Part shown: positions 24,574 to 37,100 of the stretch, one piece after another
Layout: each line of letters begins with the position of its first letter
How positions within the stretch are numbered: position 1 is the first letter of the stretch
Origin: Phallusia fumigata
Lineage: Eukaryota; Chordata; Ascidiacea; Phlebobranchia; Ascidiidae
Direction of reading: 5' to 3'
Assembly: GCA_008931825.1 (NCBI GenBank)
Contig: QXVZ01008373.1
Span: forward strand, 183,233 to 247,232
DNA length: 64,000 bases
The notes under the pieces: generated by a model
Told to the model about the DNA's origin: nothing
The model's input: only the letters and a program-made list of their open reading frames with translations
The model's database searches: none
Made by a program: the position numbers and the translations under genes

Positions 24574-25590
24574 TCAGGCTACAGTGCGGCCTGTATCATT
24601 CGGTGTGATATTTTCATTCGCTTCTCCACTGATTTTTGCTCTTACATAACACGGAACAAATCTCTCCACCAGATCGGTAAACGATGCATACAAAGCCGCT
24701 GTGTTGATAACTGCATTGAAACTGTACACAATGGGTAGAAAGGAATTGGAAGCCCACTTTGGTATCATTGAAACGAAGACCAGAAAACCGATATCAGTGA
24801 TGACACATATAGCTGTGCATGTACATAAGCGCACAACGACATGTTGAATTTTTGAACTGTCGCCGTTGTTCCTTCGTAGATGGCTTACGATTGGGTGTAG
24901 CACAAGACCAAGAAGTACAACCTGACATAAAGCGAATAGCATGTAGGTAATTGGGTTGGCCCAGCGAAGTGAGGCAATAACTCCCAATTCGCTCACGCAG
25001 CCAACTGGAGTTGCGTATGACTTCATTGCAAGGTGGAACGCAACTGTGCAAAGAGGAAGGATAAGGATTCCGGCCAGAGTAATGTAACTGATCACAAACA
25101 AGGTCTTGGACGCGTTTTGGGCCAAGCGCGGGTTCTTAAAGAAGGTGTACTGTCGGATCCAAAGCACCAGGTAGACGAATGACTTGTTAACATTAAGCAG
25201 TAGAAGACTTACAGCAACATATACTTTACAAGTCGCGTCTGTAACATTGTTTCTGTTGTGAACTTCCATTACAAACCAGCAGGATTGAAGCAGTAGCAAT
25301 ACGGCACAGATTGTACACAATCTGTTGGTCCACTTTACACTATTCTGACCATGTTTTACTTGATAGCAAATTGCCACCACGGTAAAGTAGGCACTTAAAA
25401 TGATCAAAAAGACAATCATTACTTCTTCCATTGGTCGTGATGCGTAATCTGTGTATCCAGTGAACAAAACTGTTGTATTCGATGTTATGTTGTCTTTCAC
25501 ACTGGTCGGTGATGTTACAGCTGACGACGACGCCACAACAACAGCGTCGTTATCAATGTCACTATTTTTGGTTGCAACGACTCTGACCAT
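24574..25590 (-). CDS. Intronless seven-helix membrane protein, array copy 3
   Basis: A 338-residue uninterrupted frame starting at an ATG with strong context (A at -3, G at +4). Seven hydrophobic segments lie at about 56-76, 88-108, 121-144, 164-186, 208-236, 250-274 and 282-304. Family marks are ASRPMEE before helix 1, KWTNRLC, LVLWIRQYTFF after helix 3, VVVRLCTCTAICVITD in helix 6 and PIVYSFNAVINTAALY in helix 7. Cys121 and Cys198 keep the probable helix-3 to loop disulfide. Its N-terminus is about 15-20 residues longer than in the other copies, rich in Ser, Thr and Val, with sequons NIT and NTT. The short tail holds KISGEANENITPNDT and no obvious lipidation cysteine at its end. As in the other copies there is no intron, in contrast to all neighbouring genes. 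Function is not known. Confidence 0.86.
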   Translation of the reverse strand: MVRVVATKNSDIDNDAVVVASSSAVTSPTSVKDNITSNTTVLFTGYTDYASRPMEEVMIVFLIILSAYFTVVAICYQVKHGQNSVKWTNRLCTICAVLLLLQSCWFVMEVHNRNNVTDATCKVYVAVSLLLLNVNKSFVYLVLWIRQYTFFKNPRLAQNASKTLFVISYITLAGILILPLCTVAFHLAMKSYATPVGCVSELGVIASLRWANPITYMLFALCQVVLLGLVLHPIVSHLRRNNGDSSKIQHVVVRLCTCTAICVITDIGFLVFVSMIPKWASNSFLPIVYSFNAVINTAALYASFTDLVERFVPCYVRAKISGEANENITPNDTGRTVA

Positions 25591-27668
25591 GTTTGCAATG
25601 TGCTTGTCTGTTAAATTGGCAAGTACAAAGTTAGTTTAGAATGCAAGTAATTCTAAAAGGTACTGCACTGTTTTGAGGAGTCAAACTACCATATCCGTCG
25701 TAAAACAAGACAGGGTTTCGGAAATTTAATGCCTACGTTTTTAGTATACGCAAAAAATATAAAATGTACTGCATCACTAAGGGCATCTGCGACGGTCAAG
25801 TAAGTTTGAGGACCTAGTTTAAAGACTATTCACCCTGCGTTAAACAACACGAGTTTCCTTGCTAACATAACAACAGCAGTTAAACACGAACTGAGGTTCA
25901 ACATCGCGTTCTCATCATGTATTTGTTTTGTCCCCATCCAGTCTGCACGTAATGTACAATTTCAGGGTTCACCTCAGTTTGAGAGAGTAGCAATTAAAGA
26001 CACATGCAAACATTTGCCGCCTAATGGGCACTCTGCTATAATGGATAAGGATTGTTTTGTTCGAATCGGCCGGTAGTTTTGTTGACTTTAGAAACGTAAC
26101 TGTACCGTTTCGGAAACTCGATTGGCCTTTATATGAGGAAGATTGTTTAATCAAACAACCTCGTACCAAAATGGGACAACAAAGAAGTTTAACGGATTTG
26201 TTGATTAGAAGTTTCGAAAAATAGAGAAATCCAGTTAATACTTCACTTAATCTGATGGATAGGACGAAACTCGAAAATGCCATAGTTACCAGAGTGGAGT
26301 GGTCTACAGCACCCTTGCTACACAAGCGAAAACATCAGTTTGGATTTGGCACTACGTTTGTTGCAAGTCTGACTGCAGAATTGCTACAAGTGACATTCTT
26401 GGACAATCTGAATTATTAGAAGCGAACTGTGCATTTGCCCCAAAGCACTTTCGTGAGGCTTAAGGACCGACGTACGTAGATGTTTTAATGAAAGATGAAA
26501 CGGCAATTCACGAATAAACAAATCATCACGAAAATTGTTGGAACAATGAAACTGCCAAGAGCCACAAAAATTGTAAGCAGCACCCTCTTGTGGCAGTCTT
26601 CACCTTTCACCTAAGATTTCCGCAAGGATGGAGGGGTAGCATCGAATTTGGCAAATCACTAACATTCAATAAAGTTACGTGTGTTTTTTAATAATTTCAT
26701 GCAGTGATTGGGCAAAAATATATTGCTAGTAATAGCAAAGCGGACTAAACATTGCGAGAAGCCTAAAAGTAAAAACTGAGAACACAGGTGGCATATATTT
26801 GGTTGATGGATTTTGTTTGCAGATATTTCCCAAAAACTGTAGAGAAACATTTTCCGTTCGTAGGAAGAAAAATGTCGCACAAATCGCAAATAAGTAGAGT
26901 TGGAAAGTATTTGTCATGGCAGCAATGAATCGAAAGATAAAAACTTTTCAAAAGTGAGATGAATGTACACAAATATTGGGATGTTGATATGGATGACATA
27001 AGTAGAGAAATCAGTAAATAACTCAGTTTAAATATTTTAGAAGCATAGCAACTGCTCCCATTTCAACATCTGAAATCAAAAATCTGTTTCAAGTAAACGT
27101 GTGTTCAGTCAAAGACTTGTTTTATGGGAACCCCCTATTTTTTTCAAATTAATTTGCTTTGGTGTATAGACAGCAAGGTCTTCCCAGTATGTTGAATGGC
27201 AGAGCATTGACACTATGGTGCAATATACCAATTGCTTAGATCTACTAACTGGGCACTCTTAGTGAAATACATTTTGTATCAGTGGCGCTTTCGCTTTCAT
27301 TGGAACTAATAACATGACATTCATTTGAGAAGATGTCACGTAAGAATCAGTAAATATTGCATAATACTTTTAAGAATTGCAGATTAGTTCGAGGAATCAA
27401 GTTTGCCATCCACAGGATAGGACGTCCAGCTTCACCCTTGTCTAGCCAACAAGCTGCAACCGGCAATACACGTCAGTTTAAATATAAACAACAAACATAG
27501 AGTTATAATAACAGCAAAGGGATATTGACATTAATTGGACCAAAATTATACTTTATGTAAATCTTAGCAGGACAACCATATATTCTCGTCTTCACTGCTG
27601 CTTAAGTGGATAGGAATCAAAGTTTCAATGATTTGTTGTAAGATTGCAATAATTTTCATCAAAGTTAT
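25591..27668. other. Intergenic region
   Basis: I find no exon series, RNA gene or inverted-repeat element here. Several short open frames on the minus strand (for example 25969-26325) have low-complexity, non-conserved composition and no splice-consistent partners. The region separates the intronless array from the 3' end of VPS26. Confidence 0.5.
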
Positions 27669-30600
27669 TTATTTTTCGAATCTTTGCGTGGATTCCTCCA
27701 AAGCTTTCGATCCCTGCCGATGAGGAATGTCAGCTTTTCTCCACAAAATGACTTCCTGAAAAAATCATTTTACACACTAAATCAAGTAATTCTGTAAACA
27801 CTTAGATTTGTTAGTTTTATGAGTTATGATGATATAGCATAAATGCATTTTATACAAAGAAAATCCTTTGTTTAAAAGCAAACATTGGATTTTGAAATAT
27901 TATGTCCAAATAAAATATCACACTTGCTAAAGCACATAATGAAAGCTCTTGACCTGACTTTAGAGAATTGCAAATCTAAACCTTCCAACATGTTCACTGA
28001 TAGTTTTGTTCCTTTGGCTTTTTCCTGTGGCATTATCAAGATACATATTATTGTTCAAGTTGTTCAAATGACTGAGTCCCAACAGTGGCATGGACAACAA
28101 CTTGGTATGCCAAATCTTTTCTCTTATTTTATTTGCACTTTCACTGGTGTATCTTGTTTTTTCTCTCATTTACCTTCTGATTAAAACCATATATATTTAT
28201 TCAAACTAAAACCCAAAATGGACCACTTTAACAAGCACCAATCTATACTATGGGACAGAAAAACAAAATTTTTACCAAGTTGATTTTTTTATTTTACTAC
28301 ATTTTTGGGTACATTTCTGTTCAAGGGCCACAAAACCTGATGTCCTGTGCACAAATCAATTGTCAACAGATACACAAAACTGCCAGTCCCTAAGGTAAAT
28401 CTAAAACAATCACTCCACTAATCAGTTCAAACTTTTTACAGCACAGGAAAAATTCTAAACATTAAAACACTGACAAGCAATATTGGACTAAAAAAGGGAC
28501 CATGAGAGTTTTAAAAACTGTACAGCGTTAACTTTAGCATTCACTAGCATTACAAGCAGTTTTTACAAATAGGCACCAGTATCTTTACTATTTTGAATAA
28601 GACTGCGCTATGTAATGTTGAGAAGAATTTGACTGTCAACTGACACTATACCTTCTTTTTTCATTATAAAAGTTTTTAAATGAGTAAACTTCGTGTCCAT
28701 AAAACCTAGTTGAGTTAAACACCTAATCCCCAATATATAGATAACTGACTAACCTGTTGTTTAAAATACCTCCTGTCTTCTTCATCAATGAGTACAAGGT
28801 TAAGAAAGTAACGGACAGAAAATTTCTTGTTTACATCTCGCATTGATGGAGTGAGATCGTAGCCAGCCAGGAACAACCTGATGGGAATCGATTCACCTGA
28901 AAAGAGTGTAAGCAACTGTATTAAAGTGTTACCTGGCAAGGCAAAATTTAGAAAAACTTTTCACAAACTTTAACCATTTATAAAATTGGAATAGTTAGTT
29001 TTGCAGAAACCAGTTGTGCATAGCACAGTTTAACTAGAAGGGTGGCTTTCACCATATTGCCATTCCATATACACTGTTACTCAATTTGAAAATGCATATA
29101 TATTCACCATGTCATTTTACATTGGGTCCTACAGTTACTTAAGCTTTTTATAACATGATTGTTTCTGCAGGCAGAAACACATGGGTCCCCAAACATGCAA
29201 AGTTGTAAAATATCTAATTTTACATAAATTATACAATGAAATAACAGAATTGATAATATGACTAACTTCGACCAAACCTACAAAATTTAAATAGCTAGTA
29301 TGTTAACTACCAGGGGTATAGGGCAAAACACAGCAACAAATCCACCAAAATGACATGTTATACAAACTGTCTACATGTCATCCAATTCAAGTATTTTTTT
29401 TAATATTTGACCCATTTTAGGGAGCTAGTGGGGTAACTGCTGGGGCTATGAGGTAAAACACATTAATTATTGCACCATAATGACATGTTATACAAATTGT
29501 CTGAATTTTATTGAATTTGGACATTGTTTAATAATTTGACCAATTTTAGGGGGGCTAGTCGGTAACTGCTAGGGCTATGGGGTAAAACTCATCAAATATA
29601 GCACCACAATGACATGTTATACAAACTACCTAAATTTCATCCAATTCGGACATTGTTTAACAATTTGACCCATTTTAGGGGGCTAGTGGGGTAACTACTG
29701 GGGCTATGGGGTAAAACACATAAATTATTGCACCACAATGACATGTTATAAAAACTGTCCAAGTTTCATCCAATTCAGAGATTGTTTAACTATTTGCCCC
29801 ATTTTAGGGGGCTAGTGGGGTAACCATTGGGATATGGGGACAAACAACACTGATGACACAACCCCATGACCATATCTACCAGCTGTAAAAGTTTCATCCA
29901 AATCCGCCAAACATTTCATGCCAAAGTGCATAGACATAAGGCAAGAAAATATTTCACCCTTTTGGGGGCTAGCGGGGTAACCCTTGGGGCTATGAAGTCA
30001 ATCGAAACAGAGAACACACCTCCATGACCATATCTACCAGCTGTGAAAGTTTCATCCAAATCCATCAAACATTTCATGACAAAAGTGCATGGACAAGCTG
30101 CAGGGTAGAAAAAAAAAAAAGAAAAAAACAAACAAACGGAGTGAAAACAATATGTGTCCCCTTTCAGGAAGGGGACCCATAATTATACAGTTTGCTAGCC
30201 TGATATTTGTTGGTCTCAAAATAAAAAAACATTACTGTCAAAATTAGAAGATGAATCGCAGCTTTTCAAAACAGTTTGCACCCAGTTTGACCCAACTAAT
30301 AGTTCTTAGTGATCTACACAACCGAGTGGAGTAGTTAGTATTAGGAATCACACTTTTCGAAAGCTGGACATAACACAATGACAGCAAAAGTTTAAACAAC
30401 TTTTTGATAAGGTTTGGGATTTCAGGAACAAATTAAAAAATCCCTAGATCAAGATTTACCATGGTATTAGCTGCCCAAATCCAGGATTCGAAAATTAATA
30501 TTAATTCATTAATTGGACTATATTTTTGCCTAAAAAATTCTAAAAGCAATTATGACCATGACAGACAATGCTTTGTGCTGGACACAAACTGCCACTGTGT

Positions 30601-33091
30601 GTTAAGTATCTCACTAATTCATTATTCATCAAACCTTTTTCCAGCAAGTTTTATCCTGCAAAAATACTTTGAAGAAAGTTCAAGAGCAGCAACATGTTGG
30701 TCTCAAGAACTAATACCAGAAAAACATGAGGAAAAATATATTGTTACATTATGTGTGTGTGTGTGTGACATCATATTGCCCCAAGCACTTAGTTTTAATA
30801 TCAGGTCCTCAGTACATGGCTAAACAAGACACTTGCAGTTTTGTCTCATCTCCAGAGTTTACATTTTGATTGTTTACCTTTTACGGGTGCACCATCCATG
30901 ATTTCAAACTTTGCAATAGTATCGTCTTCGTGATAGACATTTGGTCCAGTGCCAGTTGTTTCGCGTTTGATGATGTGGACTTCCATGTGTTTGATTTTCA
31001 CTCTCACAAGAAGGAAGTAGATTTTTCCAATAATCGCATCTTTGAGGTGGTATCTGGTAAATGGCCGACATACTTTAACAACTTTTAAATTTGGCATGAA
31101 AAATAAAACATTTATCCCTGTGTTGAGTTTACTCAAAATGGAAAAGCATCACAATGACAGTGCAACTTAGCTACAAAAGATAAACAGAACAATATCATTA
31201 GAAACATTTCTTTATTTTGTGTCTTTTGTTAAATCTACCATGTCTATGTCCCAACTATGGTGATACAGAAACTGTTGCTAAGCATGATATCATTATACCC
31301 AATCAGTGTGTTTGCAGAATTCCCTCATTGCCTGATTTGTGTTTGACCAGATTATATCAACAGTGCAATAATTTAGCTTTTGGATTTTAGTAAGTCAGGC
31401 TTTAATTCTAAAAGCATATCAAGTTCTGATGTGGCTTGTCACATCTGCAAGTCTGTCAATTACTCCCTTAATATCGTTTTGCGCTTAGGGGCAACCAGCA
31501 AGTATTGTAACAAATTTTTGTGCTGTAAGGTTACCCACTATGTAAATCCAGGAAATTTTTAAACATTTAATAAGAGCACCCTATTTCCCTTATCCGGGAC
31601 CATTCAAAATTCCATCACACTTGGCTTAACATTTAACCTAAAAGGATTGCAAAAAATGCCCAAAAATGAACTATGCACCAACTATATAAAAGATTTTAAC
31701 TCCCTGGTCAAAAAATATAAACAAATATAGCCAGAAAAAAGTTACTTTTGTTTGTTGTATTCAAACTCGATATGAAGACAATCCTCGATTCCCACTTCCA
31801 TTTTGATGCTATTATTATTCGCTTCAGGGTATGTGCTCAGTGTGTGAACAATAAATTCCAGTTCCTTTGTGAAATCTGTCAGCCTTCTCCCAACTGTTAC
31901 TTTCAAAAAATATCTGTAAGGTAGAGAACAAGTTTAAAAACAAAACAATTCAGTATCATCCCTGTGGCAGACCTAACGAACAGTGATTAGGTAATGACTC
32001 GCTTATGGGTCAGTGAAATATTAGCATTGCTGCCAATGCAACAAAGTGTGGGGTGCTGCAAGGCAAGGTTTAAAAATAGTCTACAAAACCAAATGCAACA
32101 CAAAGAGAAGTTCTTGTTGTTTTTGTTTATTGCTGCAATTAACAAAAGTTCTTTATCAAATAGAAACCTAATATATGTAGATACCTTAATCTCACATTAC
32201 TTCCAAAGTAGGATTCAAATGGTTTTTCAACATGAGGAAACTGAAATGAGAACACTTTGCTTTGATTCAGTACTCCTGGACTTGCCAATTGTTTAGTGAG
32301 TGTGGTGAAATCATGAAGATTTGTTCGGTCATACAGGATTTCTACAAAGATGTTTGTTGTTGTAAAAAAATTAAATTATTTTAGCTTTTAAGGAAACAAC
32401 CCAAAATGTAAGACTTGAAACTCATATTTTAGGCATAATTTTTCACTGTATTTAGGAAAATGCAAATAATAAAGTATTCAAAACTTTTGGTTTGGTAAAA
32501 CCTTAAAAAACAGCTTACCTATTTGACCAATTAATTCGATTTTGATTCCTTTGTGGTCAATCTTTGTTCCCTGTTTGAGCCCTACACTAACAGCACCAGA
32601 AACAGTTTCACCATCATAATACACACTCATCTCTGCACTCTTGCTCTCAGATATCCGATGCTCAACTTTTTTCCTGTAAAATAGAACAACTTTTTCATTT
32701 TAAACCAATGCATGTGTCCAAAGTCGAGAGGTTAAATTCACTAACCTATTGTTTGCATGTGTGCAAAAACACCACAATAAACAGTTTTGTACCTTAACTC
32801 AGACATTAAGGGCAAAGGCAAGGTTTTCTTTTGATTTGCCACACTTTAATAATGGCAGCATTAAAGTTAAGCAACATGGACAAAATCGAAAATAGGCTTC
32901 TTGCACAAAACAGTTACCAGATGCAAAAATGTGGCATTTGGACTTCTTATAAGCAGTTGAGATGTATGAAAGTTGCTGTTTAAAAACAACGCATTTAAAG
33001 TAAAACACTCTTTATTTGTAAATTACCTCTTTTCAGCTCCATCAAGTACGATTTCCACATCTTCAATCGCACCGTAACCGAAAAAGTTCAT
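27669..33091 (-). CDS. VPS26: Vacuolar protein sorting-associated protein 26 (retromer subunit)
   Basis: Seven exons on the minus strand (33027-33091, 32519-32673, 32185-32341, 31746-31913, 30878-31053, 28754-28896, 27669-27755) join in phase into 316 residues. VPS26 is the arrestin-fold subunit of retromer, which retrieves cargo from endosomes to the Golgi or plasma membrane with VPS35 and VPS29. The start matches family members (MNFFGYG, like the MSFFGFG of human VPS26A). Near-invariant blocks follow: YYDGETVSG, GIKIELIGQIE, FPHVEKPFESY, MEVGIEDCLHIEFEYNK, YHLKDAIIGKIYFLLVRVKI, IKRETTGTGPNVY and VRYFLNLVLIDEEDRRYFKQQ. All introns are GT-AG. The last exon (EVILWRKADIPHRQG, ending TQRFEK) gives a C-terminal tail about 20 residues shorter than vertebrate VPS26A. 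It is VPS26A/B-type, not the more distant VPS26C. The intron between exons 5 and 6 carries an inverted-repeat element. Confidence 0.95.
29181..30180. mobile_element. 1-kb terminal-inverted-repeat element with internal tandem repeats
   Basis: The ends are perfect 10-bp inverted repeats: ATGGGTCCCC at 29181-29190 and GGGGACCCAT at 30171-30180. The right end also folds on itself (GTCCCCTTTC facing GGAAGGGGAC). Inside are four units of about 130 bases, each marked by GACATGTTATA (starting near 29352, 29482, 29611 and 29740) and by GGGGTAACTGCTGGGGCTATG. Two diverged units with CCATGACCATATCTACCAGC follow, then an A-rich run. No transposase frame is visible. It sits in a VPS26 intron and looks like a non-autonomous DNA transposon, superfamily undetermined. 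Confidence 0.7.
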
Positions 33092-34142
33092 GGCGACTTT
33101 TACTTACAAATTCTTGCACAAAACTTTTTATTGGGCCCTACAGTTTTCCATTGACACGATTTCATAAACGTTTTTTCATGAACAATTTACCCTGAAAATA
33201 TGACTTTTTTAGTTTGTTTTTCGAAAAACTACGAATGTTTTTTAGTGCAAATTGCGTGACCTGCCAAAGCACAGTTTTGCGCTCCAGATCTTTGTCGCGT
33301 ATCGCGTGTCGAATGCGCCTGACGCAATACGCGACAACCAACTTTTTGCACTGGGTAAAGTAAGAACCGTGCTACTCTACAGTGCTCTACTCGTGTGCTC
33401 CACTAATCGTTATAAGTACAACGCACAAGTAAACATATTTTGGTTGTCGGGCTGCCTGTTTTATTGCAGTTTTACCTAAAAATTATTAGGTTAATGACTT
33501 TAATTTGTTTAAAATGTCATGCTTTGCGTTGGAGCAGACCCGCTTAACTTTTTTGCACTAGGAAAAAACGCAAGGCTAAGACATGATTACAACCACCAAC
33601 CTTCAGACAACCGGGTCAATAAAAACTGATTGTCCTGAAAACTGAACTTAATTTATTAACCAATGTAGAAAATTACAATATATGCAAGTTACATGTTAAA
33701 ACATCAAAATTTGAGGTTTATTGCACAATAAGACATTGAATATTGCAACGAATTATTTTGTTTTGTTGCACGCCAGAAAAAACAGCAATGTAACACAACT
33801 TTAGAGCTATTTTGATTTAAATTTTAAAGTTAACAGTTGTTAAACAGTCACCTTGGGGTAGTGAACATTTTAAAATTAGATTGGACAAATAAAAAAACTC
33901 AGTACTTTTTCCACAAAAGTAGGTATTGTGTTGAAAGATCAACAGCACAAAATTATGACTTAATAATAAAATTTTAAAAAAAACACTTTTTCAACTGCAA
34001 AATCAACAAAAGCAATCTCTGTGTAAAACAAAAACACACAAAATTTACAAACTTGCACAAAAACAGATTTCATTTTAGGCAAAGTTACCACAGTAAATAT
34101 GAATATTTTCAAAACTAACCACAGAAAATGATCCATATAGTT
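33092..34142. other. Short intergenic region
   Basis: This is the gap between the VPS26 start codon and the stop codon of the upstream aldo-keto reductase, both on the minus strand. It must hold the VPS26 promoter and the 3' end of the reductase. Apart from very A/T-rich sequence at 33.9-34.1 kb I see no defined element. Confidence 0.5.
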
Positions 34143-37100
34143 CTACTTAGCAAATTTTGTGTGTAGTGCTTTGCGGTAATTGGCTACTTCCATCCCTTCC
34201 CAGTTGGCATTATTCAGTGGTTTAAAATACCTAAAAGATTGAATTTTGTGTTAAAATAAATCATGTGTTTTGGGGTTCAGGTTGAACCCAGTTTTTTGGG
34301 TGGTCTTTTTGCTATTCAATGCAAACCCTTTGTGCAAGTCAATGCATAACTGCATAACCATCCTGCTGCTGAGGAAGTTAAGTAGTTCCCTTACCGTGTT
34401 GGGATATATTTTAGCTATTTTGAGATATATTTTTAACTTGACAAAAAACATTTTCTTTTACATGTGGGTGGCATTATTAAAGTATATTCTGTAGTTTGAC
34501 ATTTACTGAACAACAGCAAACAACAGTTTCGTCATTTAATTGTTTTTTTCTATGGTGTTCCCTTACCGCTCCATGATCTCATCACTAACTTGCTGTTCCT
34601 TTTTGGTAATTCCCTCCCTTAGCACTTGAAGATTTTGTTCAACATTTTTCATGCTGTCAATTGTCAAAATGGGGACTAAATATATTGATTTACAGAAATG
34701 TTAGACATTACAACACTGTTTAGTTAATAGTCTAGGTGTAAAATTATGTTCTCAATGTGCACAGCAACACACATAACAAACTCAGGGGCTGCCCGGACAG
34801 CAGAAGTACCATTTTATGTTTTACCGACGGAAACACAGAACAAGGCAATTCCAAGACCATAACATTTTGAGATTTTATTTTAAAGTCTTTTGCTATTACC
34901 ACTAAAACTATTGAAGAATGCAAAGTTTCTGACAAACCTTGCAGAGCTAAAGAGAGTTGTGTGGATGTCAGGTTGCTTTATTGAAAAATCTGTGGCTATT
35001 TTCGAAATGTCAATGTCTTGATTCTATGAAAATAGATACTTATCATCAACACACAAGTGTCGTGTGATAAATATAAAGTATTATTAGCCTTTACACCATA
35101 AAAAACGCTTATTATACAATTAATAATAAAAATTAACCATGCAAATAATACATAATTTTTTTACACTTTTTTGCTCATGCATTTTTTTAAAATGTTTGGT
35201 TTTCCTCCAGTTTGGTTTATCAAAAAATGTTTTTTTATTAGAAGTACAGTTAAGACACAAAAAAAAAACTTGTATTTAAGACTGCAATTAGACATTTACT
35301 GTTACCTGGTTAAATAATAAACACCCCACAGCATTCGAAAATTTACATGTATAAAAGTTTACAATGGACTGTACCTGGCAGTAGGATACAGCTTCGTTAC
35401 ACACGGATCTGATCTGTTCACTAGCAGGATGCCAATCAGCAGGTCCACGGTTAGTCAGGAGACCCATTGAGAGTGGAGAGGCATTTATGACTCCAATGCC
35501 CCGGGACTGAAAAATTCACCAGGGATTAGATAAAGACTAATAAGCCTATATAGTAAAAGACTGCAGGTGTTAAAGACCTAAAAACTTTAATAGCTAACAA
35601 TGGAAATGATTTTTAAAAAATATCTAAAAATTATGTGTGGAAGCATGAAATTTTATTTACAAAAAAAAATACAAAAAAACATCACATAAGACTAATCAGA
35701 AAAATGAGTTAATTTACCTTGATTTGTATTTTAAAAAAATCACCTTTAAAAATGGTAGGAAATCCTGAAGCGAATTATCGTTCATAGATCCACGACAATA
35801 TGTCAGCACAGTATCAATTTTCACAACAGACTTCTCAATTACTTTCCTAAAATACAGTAAAAGGTGTTCAACAATTACAAGATACAAACATCCAAAGCTA
35901 AGTTTGCATTAACATTCTCAGTTTAAAGAAAATAATGATACTATTTTCCTTTTTTTAAGTCAAAAACACTTTAATGCTAGGATGTTTGTGTTTGGTTCCA
36001 ATAACTGCCTTTGGTTTCACAGGTGCGGTTTTACTTTTGTTGGGCTCCCAGGTTTATAATTAGCATTTTTACCTCTTATTTACAGTTTTAAATAAATTTG
36101 ATGTTTATTTTTTAAGGATTTTCCTGAAACATATGTTTTATTTGAATGCAGCAACAAAATTTTGAATATTTTCAGTGTATTTTCCTGGATGTCTATCTAT
36201 CCCATGAGAAAATTTAAGGAAGTTTGAACAAAAACTGGCACCAGACAATGGATATGAGTTCAGTTACATAGGGGTGCAGTGCAGTGATGCTGAATCATTA
36301 GGGGTAGTTTTATAAGTACTTTATAACATCCAATTGGAACGTTGAAAGAATTTCAAAAGGGGGTTTGAGAACAGATTGGGGATTTCTAAGAGGTGCCAAC
36401 AAGAACAAGAATGTAATATTACTATTTTAAAGATTTCATGCTTTAAGTATCTATGGGTCAACCAACGGGTGAACTGAGTTAAAAAATTGACGGTGCACAA
36501 CTTCAGATAACCATCTACCATGTGCGAAAATTTGAATAAGTTTGAAGGACTCTTTCTTGACCAAAACAGGTAAACAAACTCAAGTTAGAAGAAAACAAAT
36601 AAATAGAGGAAAAAAAGAAAATAGGGGGCATCCGTTATTAAAAATTTGTTTCAACAATCTGCACCATTTGCAGCCCACCTGAAATTCTCTAGGGGATAGC
36701 CAGTTATTCCGATGTACCTAGCTTTTCCAGAATCTTTAACTTTTTGTAGGGCTGGTAGGGTTTCATTTACAATGATGTCAAGGCTAGGTGCAAACTCCAT
36801 GTCATGAATCTGAATTTATAAATCTAAAACTTATGGTATTTATAATTTTATACACCAATTTAAGAGCTGGTATGTTGCAAAACAATATATTTATAGTGTT
36901 ACATTTACAACTTAGGCTTTATTTTAACTTTTTACCAAACCAAAAATTGACTTTGTTAAAATAATTAAATATACATGTACCAATCTTGTAGGACTATCAT
37001 ATTTATTAATCATTAAATTAAGATGTACAAATTCATTTATTTATCAATTTGAACACCTAAATCAACTTGCTCATTATTGATAAAGGCTAGGTTTACTTCA

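Noticed and set aside
34654-34672. Alternative start of reductase exon 9 at the TATTTAG acceptor
   Set aside because: In the required phase it runs into TGA; the nearer TTGACAG acceptor gives the expected family spacing.
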